The position numbers were made by a program, and so were the translations under genes. A stretch of 64,000 nucleotides of DNA, from positions 526,855-590,854 of the forward strand of contig JAVGVS010000003.1 in the NCBI GenBank assembly GCA_032718565.1, in the 5' to 3' direction. Below are positions 51,501 to 63,500 of this stretch, one piece after another (position 1 is the stretch's first letter; the number at the start of each line of letters is the position of its first letter). The notes beneath the pieces were generated by a model. That model saw only the letters and a list, made by a program, of their open reading frames with translations. It did not search any database and had not been told where the DNA came from. Origin of the DNA: Distichodus sexfasciatus. Its lineage: Eukaryota > Chordata > Actinopteri > Characiformes > Distichodontidae.

Positions 51501-54500
51501 CTTCATTCAGTTTGGAGACACGGATTCAAATCCCACCCCAGCCCCACCAAGAGCAGGTTTCTGTTGTTCTCTGTTTTCCTTCCACCTGTGCTTCATGCTC
51601 ACAGACGAGTGGAAACACTTTCTATAGTTATTTTCACTGGTGGTGGTGGTGGTGGTCGTGGTGGTCTAGTGGTGAGGATATTCGCCTCTGGACCAAGAGT
51701 TTGCGGGTTCAGATCCTACCTCCAGCACTAGTATAATTGGGTCCCAAATTGGTCTCAGGGAAAAGTGTCCATGAAAATAGGAAAATGGAAGTGCGCTCTG
51801 GATAATAAGAGTATCTGCTAAAAGGATGTAAGCAGGATTGACTCATTGTAGATGTCAGCATCTTCACAGCAGGAGGTCCTGTCCAAGAGGGTTATGGCAA
51901 AATGAGACCACATAATGGAAACAAGGTGTGTGTGTGTGTTGAACTAGACTGCTCTTGGGGACACATTTCAGAGTCCCCACCAACAGATTGGTTATGGTTG
52001 GTTATTTACCTTATTGTATTATCTTTTTAATAAAAATTAATGTAAAAAATAAAAAAAAAGCAGATGTTCATTTTCATTGCCGAGGTCACAGTTAGGGTTA
52101 TAAATTTACCATGATACAAAATTATATGTGACCCGATCTGCCGTAATGAGTTGGAAGTCGGTGTTCTATTTATTTAGATACGGGCCGATTATGTTGAAAA
52201 ACATCACAAAAATATCAATTTTTCTTTTTTGGAGACCAGATTCATTTTGAAGACCTTTTCTTTCATATAAGACCAAAAAAGAAAAATCAATATTTTTGAT
52301 GTTTGTCAACATAATTGGCCCGTACGTAAATAAATAGAACACCGACTTCCGACTCATTACGGCAGATCAGGTCACATATCGATGACACCGGTTCAGTGTC
52401 TGCCGGTATCAAAAAGCATGTTACGATACGATTTCGAGTAGATTCAGTTCAGGTTCCATCGATTGATATGAGACTCTATTATATGGAGGCAGCTGGTGGC
52501 GTAACAGTAGGGTGTTCGCCCTGTGATCAGAAGGTCGCAGGTTCGAATCCAGGTCCGGTAAAGTTCCCACTGAGGTACTCATGAGCAAAGTACCGTCCCC
52601 AAGCACTGCTCCGCGGGTGCTTGTTAGCTGCCCACTGCTCCTTCACGGACGGGTTAAATGCAGAGGTCACATTTGGTTGTGGTGCACTGTGTGCTGTGCT
52701 GTGGTGTGTTCACAATGACAAATCATCACTCACTTTCATATGGTGATTTAACACTATCAATTCCTTTCATATTGAATCACAAAAAAAAAATTTTATTACT
52801 CGGCCTCAGCCCGCAGTAGCCTGTGTTATCGCACTTGCAGCCGAAGCAGCAAACAAAATGTCCCCAACAAAATATATGTCTGATCAGTATTCTCATTTTG
52901 TATGATGTTATGAGCTTGTTGATCATTGAATCGATGTATCAATATAGATTAATGTATCGTCCCACCCCTAGTTATGGTTGGGGTTAGGTTTAGGGGCAGC
53001 CATAGGCTTCTTTATCTTCAGTTGTTACTACGTCTGTGGAATGTCCCCAGAAGTATAGTGAAGGAAAGGTGTTTGTGTGTGTGAGTGAGTCATTTAGTCG
53101 CGGATCACAATTTCTGTCATGTCATGCATTGTGGTGCGTTACTACATCTGGAGTTTGTTAGCATGTGGCAGTTGTGTGTATGTGTGTATGTGTGCGTGGT
53201 TGATTATAACGCCGGAGCAGGGGGCCCGTAGATGCCGTCCTGTCCCAGTCAGCACCGTTAAAACCAAACAGGGCGGCTTTCCAGTACCAGTTGTTTCCAC
53301 TTAACCATCCGCGGAGGGGGCTCCCCTTTCCCGGCACAGGGAGACGGAGGGATGTGGAGGGAGGAAAGGAGGGAGGGAGGGAGGGAGGGAGTGCGAGTGA
53401 GAAGAGGAGATGTGGGATAGGAAAAAGGAAGCGTCTGTGCAGTATTAGGCAGAACAACCCCAAGATTCAAGATACTTCATTCGTAACACGCTTAGTTATA
53501 CAAGTCAACATGTCAGGCTGGTTTCTTGCTCGTGGATTAAGCTTAGTCTTGGACTAATTTGCACTACCAATGGAGATTTACCATTCAAACTCAAATCTAG
53601 ATTAGGACTAGACTTAAACCTCGACTGGGAAACTGGCCCGTAGTGTAATGTATCCTGAACCATCCTGAGACTGTGGAAAGGACGGAATTTAGAAATGATA
53701 AGTTAACAACATGAATGTGGTGGTTAGTGCTGTTGCCTCACAGCAAGAAGGTCCCGGGTTCGATCCCCGGGTTGGCCGTGGGGTCTTTCTGCGCGGAGTT
53801 TGCGTGCTCTCCCCGTGTTCGCGTGGGTTTTGCTCCGGTTTCCTCACACAGTCCAAAAGCATGCACTATAGGTCGACTGGTCACTCTCAGTTGTCTCATA
53901 GATGTGAATGTGTGCGTTGTGCGGGGTGTGTTGGCGCCTGCTCGGGGTTGGTCCCTGCTTACGCCCGTAGTTCCAGGATAGTCTCCAGTCTCCACGACCC
54001 CAGCAGGGATTAAGCGGTTCAGATAACAGACAGAAGAAATAAAAATATATAGAAAAACGTTCTTGAAAGATTGAATCCTTTAGCCGGTAATTATACTTGT
54101 GCATATTATGGAAAAAAAACTTTATATGTAAAGTGCAATGTGCCTTTTGTTGTAGAATGAACATATGTGACCCTCCACGACAAAGCCAGTCGCTTGTCGC
54201 AACGGAGGTTTCCCAGAAAAACGAGCATTTATGTTGCGTGGGGTAAAATTTTGGATTTTTTGGTTTTAGTGTTTTGAAACAGTGGAAGGTCTATACTGTA
54301 CTGCTGTGAATAAATTTCCCCGAAAAACTTAATTCAATTCCAGCAGAATGTTAAAAGTTTCTGTTTTGACCGCTCTACTTCAATATTTACGGTAAATCCA
54401 CTCGTTGACTAGCGTGAAGATATTTCTCCGGAATCCATCTTGGTCTCCCGAGTTCAGTTAACCTAACGCAGGTAGGCTATCCGTGTGGCTGTGAATGCAG

Positions 54501-57500
54501 CGTAGGCTACCGTAAATGCAAACGTAGCCGCGACCGCACCAAGCGTCTGTGAGTGCTACGTCGATAGTCAACTTCAAAGGCAGATTTCTCTGTTTCTCAC
54601 TTGGTGTGACAGGAGAAACCTGACTCCTTTGAATGTTGATATCTCAGTCATATGTCGTCCGATTCTTTCGATATAGGTATCATTTTGAAGCTTGATTTAT
54701 GCCCTTTCATGAAAACATAATAACTCAATTTTGGAAATTTGCAACAAGCGACTGGTTTTGCCGTGGAGGGTCACATATATACATTTTATGGCGTTTCCCT
54801 GGCGCTCTTATCCAGAGCAACTTCCAGGCAGTTTCGCTGGAGCAACACGAGGTTAAGGCTCTTGCTCAGAGACCCAGTGGAGGTAGTGCTGGAGGTAGCA
54901 TTCGAACCCACAACCTCTTGGTCCAGAGGTGAGCATCCTAACCACTAGACCACCACAACCTATTAAATGTCAGGTTGGTGAGGAAGAGTTTACGAGTTTG
55001 CGTTCTGTTAAACAGGTAGGACGCTGTGGTGTCGTGTCCTGGTTAAAATGTCTTGTGGCTTGTGAGTAGAAGCTGCTCCAGAGTCCAGAGTTTTGGCCGT
55101 AATACTCATAAAGCGTTTTTAATACTGGCCATAATACTCCTGATTTCAGCAGCTCAAACAGACAGTTACCGGGGTGAAACGAGTTTCCGATGATCCTGAT
55201 CGCTCTGTTTCCGGCATCTCCCGTCCTGTAGAGAGTCGATGTGATGCAGCGCCCTTATGCCCGAATCGCTCTCTTTAGTCCCTTAATGTCCGCTCTCCTG
55301 TATCAGTCCCCCACTGCCCCTTAAGCGCTGGGCCGTGATGAGGTCCGTCTGTGTGTGAAAGGCTGAAACTCTTTGGGGCAGTAGGGTGGGGGTCCGACGT
55401 CATGTTTTAATAATGATGATGACCTAATGTGGGCCTGCGGCTGCTTTCGGGGGAGCTTGTTTAGTGCTTTATCCAGTTACCGATGGCTAACGGCCCTGAC
55501 TCATGCCTCTTGAGTCACTGGGCTGGTGATGATTACTAATCACAACAGCCTGCTCTGGTGTTGTTAGAAAATTAAACAACAAGGGGTTTGTTAATCTCAC
55601 TCAAGCAGACCAGAACTGGTGTGATGGTGGTGGTCTAGTGGTACGAAACCCAGAGGAAAGTAAGGATTTTGTTATGGCAATAATTGGACGTTGAAAGGGA
55701 AAATGATCAAGGCTGTTAGTAGATGTTTCTGCTGAATATATCTGAGATAGCTGTTTCACTGTGAACTGCTGAATTAGTGTTAAGCTCATGTCAGGAATGG
55801 ACTAACCACAAGAAAAGTAACAGCACGGTTCACCTTAATGGTGGCGCGGCCTTGTGGCCGAAATTGGGAATAACATCGTTAATGGTTCTGCCCCCTTGTG
55901 GCCAGAATAAGGAATGGCTTTTTTTGAACCTGAAAAAGAAGCATAGAAAGAGGGCTGCAGGTCAACCAGAAGAGTAAGAGCACACTTCTACAGAAGTCGA
56001 TAGAGGACACGCGTCACCATTACTTTTCTTTTCATTAATTTTGCGTTCACGACTCGCGACCTAACCAAAAGGTTTTCTCAACATCACAAATTGTTATAAC
56101 CTCCTCAATGGTAAAGCTGCAAATATCTGAGCCTCCTTCTGAGGTGGTGACGGTGGGCTAGTGGTTAGGATACTTGCCTCTGGACCAAGTGGTCGTGGGT
56201 TCGAATTCCTCCTCCAGCACTACCATCATTGAGTTCCTGAGCAAGACCCTTAACCCCAAGTTGCTCCAGGGAGACTGTCCCTTTCGACTAAATGCTGTGA
56301 ATGTAAATGTGGCGAACTCTGATATGATGATTGTCCAGCGCTGGTGGACATACTGCCGTTACGACTTGTGGCAGTCCGTGATCGAGTTAAAATTGGACAC
56401 GTTTGTCTGTGATGATGATGTATTGCTGGGAACATTGGCGAAAATAAGAAAACAACTTACAGTATGTTAAGATCACAAGAAAAATAATCATGATCCTGAA
56501 ATAACTAAAGTTGTTTTCTCGAGATCACAAGAAAACGTTCACCTCAAGATGATCTTTCGTTATGTTGCGTTCATGAGAAAATAACTTTCTAATTTACATT
56601 AATATTATATAATATCATTCAATCTCACTGATCAGCATTTGTTGTTTGAGGAACAAAACATCACAAAACAGTAGCTGATTTTTTTTACTTGGGAAAGTTT
56701 TCAAGTGTTTACATTGCATCTTAAGGCGAGCTGAAAAGCTGTTTTGGAACCAAAACCAACTTGAAGAGTTGCACAGTATTTAAGACGCTCACATTTCAAA
56801 TTAAGATGTTAAACCAACAAACCCCTGATCATTCTTTTTGGGCGGCTACACAGAGCGTTGATTTGATGAGGCCGTGCTTATGAATTAAGAGCAAAAACTG
56901 GCTGCTTAATCCCACAGCTGCATGGATGGCTCCACCTGGGCATTTTGAACTGGATCCTAAATCAAATTTCGCCCGGATTACGTCCGAGTCTGGTGTGAAT
57001 TCGACGAGAGGTTACCTTCATATTTGATGTGGTCCGTGCTGGAGCCGTGAGCTTGTTTTCCCTGGTGAGGATTAAGAAAACACAGATATGCCATAAGCGT
57101 AATGAAAAAAGGCTCACAGCCTCGCTTTGAAGACAAAGACATCTCTTATGCTGAGATGGCAATGAAAACAAGAGGCCTTTTGAAAGGGCTGCGCAGTCCG
57201 GCCTGGACAGCGGCCCGGCACTGCAGCTTGATCTGCAAATCAAAGAGGGCCGTCTGTGGGCACACGGGCCGCTGGGAAAAACACAGCGGTGCTAAACATT
57301 GCCGTCCAAACGCAGATTTCACCGCAGCACAATAAATTCCCTCCCTTTTAAGCAGGCATTAAAATGTCAGTTTCTGGCTTTTATTTATGTTCTCGTGAAT
57401 TTATTTTATTTATGCTAATTGAAGCTGCAACGCTGAGGAGCTTTTTGGTCGATAGCAGCTGCACTTTGTTTAATAGAATGTGATTTACAGCTCTGCCGTT

Positions 57501-60500
57501 ACACTAACGATCAAAGGGTTTTGTGTTATTTTAACTCAACTCTATCAGCGTCACAAATTAATATGAAATTACTCATTAATGCGAAGGACAGTTAAAGAAA
57601 AATTGTTTCTTTTTAGTACAAGAGTCTATTACACTAGTTTGCTTTTTGCTGTGATTACAGCTGAACAAACTGAGCGTCCCGTTCATGGTGATTGTTGAGT
57701 AACAGTGCTAACCTTGTTCTCATTATTATTTCCTCCTCTTGTGACTTTTTGGGACTTAATTAGAGACACTTCATGGCTTTAAAGGTTCAGCTCATTTGGG
57801 AGAGGTTTGATCTTGCTTTTCATCCCACTTTCCAGCTCAAACGTCCCCTTTTTTTGCCTTTTCTGAAGCCACAAATTGTCGTCTGCAGTTTTTGCCTCTG
57901 AGGCCACATCTACGTTAAGGAGAACTGTGCTATTGTTTTCTTGTGAGTAGCTTGCGCCTGACATGAGCGTCCTCTAGTGGCGAGCAGGGTGAATGACGCT
58001 TGGAATTTTATCCACTTCTGACTGCTACTCCTCCTTCAGTTTTAGTGCTAGAAACTTAGTTCCAGCTGTAAAATGTGCGCCCTGTTGCAGTGTGGGGTGC
58101 GTGTATACATGTTGTTGATGCACATACTTGTTCCCGTTTTTCCCCCATAGCCTGACACAGAGCTCAAATTTCTCCCTTTTACTGTGCGGCCGCCGTTCTT
58201 CACAAAGCCACCAAACTAAACATGACTCTTCGCGTATCTGTAACAGTCATAACCCACACTACGGTGGCACAGTGGTTAGCGCTGCCGCCTCGCAGTGAGA
58301 AGGCCCTGGGTTCGAACCCCAGGGACGGCTGTAGGGTCTTTCTGCGTGGAGTTTGCATGCTCTCCCCGTGTTTGCGTGGGTTTCCTCCGGGTGCCTCACT
58401 TTCCTCCTGCAGTCAAAAGGCATGTGATGTAGGTTCATTGGCAACTCTAAATTGGCCCCCTAAAGTGTGAGTGTGCCCTGCGGTGTGTTGGCGCCTGCCC
58501 CAGGTTGGTCCCTGCCTTGCGCCTGTTAGTTCCCAGGATAAGCTCCGTTCCCCCCGTGACCCCAGTTGGGATTAAGCAGTTCAGAAAATGAATGAATGAC
58601 CCGCACTCATCTTTTTCAACCTTTTTTTCTGTTGTTTATTTTTCTCATAGGAACCCATTCGTTTTCTTCCTTTAGGAAAACATGGTATCTGGGACTCAAA
58701 AACTTCCCTCAGCCTGTTTTTACACGATAGTCAACACGGATCTTATGCCACCTCAGATCACCTCACTAAACACATCTCACTGTTTTGACCCACACTCTTT
58801 TTTGTAACTTTTATCATCCCTTGTTCTTTCCCTGTCACTTCAATGCATTTTCAGAGTCTTTCTACTCAGACAGTTTTCATGTCACTTGAGCAATCACACT
58901 GGCACTTTCTTGCAGAAATACATCACTAGTTAGGTTGTTTTTTCTTAAAATGTATTGACCACAGCCTCGGCCGTTCTGTGCCTTAATTACCGTATTACAC
59001 AGAGTAATAATATGCTGATGAAGGGTCACTACACTTGCAATGGGTAAAAAATGTAACTTTCATTATACTGGCACAACATAAGCAAACTGTTGTAGATGTG
59101 TGGGGAAAGCAAGATCAAAAAGACACAATACTAACGCTGTCTGCAAAATCCCGCTGAGTTTCATGCTGCCCCTCGTTTCACTCTCCCACCTTTTTCCCCT
59201 TCTGAGATCCGACAAAAAAAAGAGTGATAAAGCTGAACCAGAGCCTGATGGAGCCCGACTGAGGCCCGACTCAGGGGGCAGCCGCTCAGAATGCCGGCCA
59301 AACTTCAGGGTCAAATCCCTTCAACCCCCATACGAGACTTTTTATTAGCACTGCAGGGTGGAGTAGCGCTGGGAGCCAAGCACTGCTGAATCAGACAAAC
59401 CCGGCTGACCAGCAGGACTCCAGTGGTTCTGATGGAGCTGCTCGCCATGAACTTATAAACCAGAAGGTTTCAAACTGTTCTGTAGCAACTCATGTTTTTC
59501 ATACATTTTGCAATACCACAAAAACAGCATTTAGCTGAAGCTATTTTTTCCAGAAAAATGAGAATCATCTTTTATTCATTTTGAAATTGTTTTGAAATCA
59601 CAGCTAGTTCCCATGGTGGTGTTCACAAAACACATTTTTGTAACCATTAAATGAGATCTTACATCCATTTTAGCTCAAATGATGAACTTTTTTTGTTAAT
59701 TTTGTTGATTTCTTAGTGTTTTGTCGTAATTGGGAAGACAAAATAGGGACTAAGTGGTTCAAGTTTTGAATGAATGAATGAATGTTTTGTGGTGAAACTA
59801 ATTAAACTAATTATTGATTAGTTATCACATTATTTCAAAAATGTTTGCTCTACTTCATGCTTCCTGTTGGCCACTTTTTATTTGTAGTGCATTCAGGTCC
59901 AGTAGATAGTTTGGAGGCCCCTGCTCTGTGCAGTCAGCCTTTATTAGTTTTTCTGACCATTACAACAGGAGACATTAATAGGTGCTGGGATTACATCTGG
60001 TTATTAATATTGCATTCTAGATTTAATTTTACTGGCTTTTATCCAGAGACCACTTCCATTTCCTAGTAACAGGGACACTTTCCCTGGAGCGACTTGGTGT
60101 TAAGAGTCTTACTCAGCGGTGCATTGGCAGTAATAGAGTCAGGCCTCAACCCAAAAGCTTTTAGTTCATAATTCCAAAATACCTCCTCCACCCCTCGGAC
60201 ATTGTGCATACCTTCCTAATACACTAAGGTCTTTGGCTGGGCTTTATAGTGCTTATGTTGCCCAGGTTTAACATTTTCTACATTATGAGCTGAACAAAGC
60301 TTGATGTTTGTCATCCCGCCGTCAAACGGAAAAGTGCCAAAGCAACCCCGGTAACTCAGCCAGACTCCGCAAAAGATTCTTCACCCCAAGTCTTTAACTG
60401 CTCAATGGCCTTTCTTCTTCCTCCAACCTCCCAGACAAAACTACTCCACCTCACGCTCATCTTTTACACCAGACACTTTATTTTCCAGATATTACAAATG

Positions 60501-63500
60501 CACCACTTCACATAACTTGCCAAAAGCTTTTGTATCATCAACCCGAGTGTAAGGATTCCCATTACCCCGTTCAGGCCTCCATTCTAGGATCATTACGAGA
60601 TCAAGTTCACCTCAGTTCTAGCGTCGCTTCTGGTAAAAATAGCCCAGTGTTGATCATAGCTTCTTCACTAAGTACGTATTGACTGGGTTTTTATATCAGC
60701 TGACGGAGCGTTCTTTTGCCTTCTGATTTGTTTTCAGATTACGATTTTACTCATGCATGTTTTAGATTTTATTTTTCTCCCACTGACTACCTTTGCCAGA
60801 CTCTAACCCTAAAAGTTTTGTTAGTGTCTCTGTCTGTGCATTGTGCAAATGAACCTCTTTGTTTGAAGCTCCCTGTTCAGGTTTCTCTGCATGACCGTTA
60901 AACAACACACATTCTCCTAGTTATCTTTCAGTTCAGTTCCAACCCATTTTTGGGCACAAGTGGTTAGAAGTCGTTTAATGTTGGATTTTCAGGGCCGATT
61001 CCTATTATTGCTAGTTAACGGGGCCGATGACCGATATTTGGAAACGATATGCAAAAAAAGATAATCGGTCAAAAAGATTTTTACGAACACCAAGCTCAGC
61101 TGAAACACTCCCTTCTCCTTCTCGGAGCTCCGCGCTGTGCTCGTGTGTTGATTGGCTAGTACTCGTGTGACATACAGCCAATCAGAGACTGTTGAGGGCG
61201 GAACATTAAATGAAGAAGCAGTGAGTCTAGAGCAAACAGCACAGAGAGAAGAGACGGCAGTGGAGCCACAGTAGCGCACCTTGTAATTACTTAATATCGG
61301 TGATGGTCAAAATTAAACCCTATATTCCTAATATCGGCCACAGATAATCGGTCGACCCTTAGAACTAGCGTTTAAAATGCTGAAAAATGCCATTTCCATC
61401 TCCCTGTTGTGCTGCTTCATCGTCCTGGCAACAAAATCTTATCGCTGTACTGACATTTATAGATGACAAAACGATAAAGTCCACTCAACCCAACAAAATA
61501 AGGTGAATGTTGTCGTCGTAGTGCAGATTTATGGGGCAGTACAGCGTTTGGAAGGACTTGGAATCGCTCTATAACTATTAGTCCAGCTAAATACATGATG
61601 GTAATGCAAAAATAACATCACCACCATGCTGCCATTTATAGACGATACAACAATAAAATCCACTTGACTCGACAAAGTGAGGTGGGTGTAGCCGTTGCAG
61701 GGCAGATTTTCGGGGCAGGGCAGTGTTTGGAAAGAGGTGGAGCCGCGCTGTAACCATTAGTCCCGCTGTAACAGAGCTTCCTACTGACCATCTCTCATCA
61801 GCTATCAGCACGGATGAAGAGCCAGAGGTGTTCTCTCCCAGAATAGCCTCCTTTGTGCCCGGCTCCTGGCGACCCACCAGCGTGACCCCGGAGCCTGCAC
61901 ACAGACACACAGCACTCCATTGTGCGCCACGATCAGAGATCATTAGAGCTAATTAGAGACCCGAAACCCATCCGCCTCGGTAGGAGCCACTCAGGCGCTT
62001 GGCACCAGAGCCGGGTTCCCTGTGCCAGCTCCCAGATCGCGGCAGGTTGCAGGGTGTTGGTGACCTTCAGAGGATTAGCCCCCACCCTGTTGTGCAGGAG
62101 TGAAGGTCGTGGGCCACGTCAGCATGACAGAGCCTGCTGTAGGGATATGTTTGTTTGAGCTGTTTGGACAGCAGCCTGCTGGTGAAGGCGTCAACGTTCC
62201 CACCAACACGTTGCTGTAATTCCCAAATGTTTTTCCCACGGGGCCCCTCTTTTTAATATAAGAATTTTTCCAATCTGCCTTCTCCTCACCCAATTTTTTC
62301 ACTCAAGCCTGGATTATATTTAGATTTATGCAAGACACTGTGACAGTATCCCAAAAGTAGGCAGTGAAGGTTTTGGGTTCAAATCTTACTGTCATTTTGG
62401 GTCCCTAAGGCCCAAGTTGCTGGAGCCTGTCCCTGAAATTGGGACATGGATGTCACTCTGGCTACGAGAGTCTACTGAATGCTGTAAAGATAAATGTAAA
62501 TATTGACAAGCACTGTGAAATGGCTACTTTTTCTCCCTAATGTATGTTTACAGTATAAATGTGTTAACTGTCTTTAATCTGGCTTTAGTCCGATAACTAG
62601 ACGGCACTGCTGAGACACTGATGGAAGTTAGGGCCAAACCTGACATTTGATTAATTTGTGTTTTAAAAAATGAACACATTAACACGGGCCGTCCCAGTGA
62701 CGCAGTGATTAGCGCTGCCGCCTCACAGCGAGAAGGTCCTGTGTTCGAGTTCGAGAATGAATGAATGAATGAATGAATGAACACATTAACATTCCCAGCT
62801 GTACTTTCTACATATTTTCTTAATAATACAAAAATACCTTTAAAACTTAACCAGCCCCCTGAGAGAAAAATAACTAAACTGAAATCAAACAGAGGTTGCA
62901 GCTGTGAAAGTGTTCTTCGTTCTTTGCAGCATGTCATTTTCATTTGCCTTGCGTACTTCCCTTTTATGTTTATGTTTGCACACTGAGACATGCAGTTTTG
63001 TTTGGCGGTGCACTCCTCGTTGCATGGTCTGAATGACTGACTTCAGTTGGAGATAAAGTGAATAAAATGCTGGGACAAATGCTGGATGCTGTTCTCATGA
63101 TGAATAGCCTGTTTTTTCAGACCTCAATAATAATTATCCTCAACATTGACAAGTGGAGAGCACCTTTAATGAGTTTAGCATCATGCATAAAGGGACATGC
63201 TCACGTTTGCTCTTTGTCTTTCAGTTCCCCCCACCCAGAAGACGCAACCGCAGCCACCTTTAGGGGACAGTAAGTTTCCATAATGCACTGAAATACACCA
63301 ATTAGCCATAACATTATGACCACTGACGAGTGAAAAGGAAAGAAGTGAATAACACTGATCACCTGCTTACAAACGCACGAGGCAGTGAGTAGGATATTTT
63401 AGGCAGCCCTTGAGGTTGATGTGCAGAATAAAAATGGGCAGGTGTAGGGATTGTGACCAACTCTGAAAACTATATTGTGATGATGATGATGATGATGATG

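Larger units (their letters stand above)
51032..63224 (+). other. tgfbr3 intron l (12.2 kb)
   Basis: Non-coding. Holds a tRNA-Leu pseudogene (51463), SINE-B (51.7 kb), a foldback element (52.1 kb), SINE-A (52.5 kb), GA-rich sequence near 53.37 kb, V-SINEs (53.7, 58.3, 62.7 kb), a family K element with SINE-B (54.2-54.96 kb), SINE-B copies at 56.1, 60.0 and 62.4 kb, a tandem duplication at 61.45-61.78 kb, and several repeat-poor blocks (55.0-55.6, 56.4-58.2, 58.6-59.9, 61.8-62.3 kb). Confidence 0.8.
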
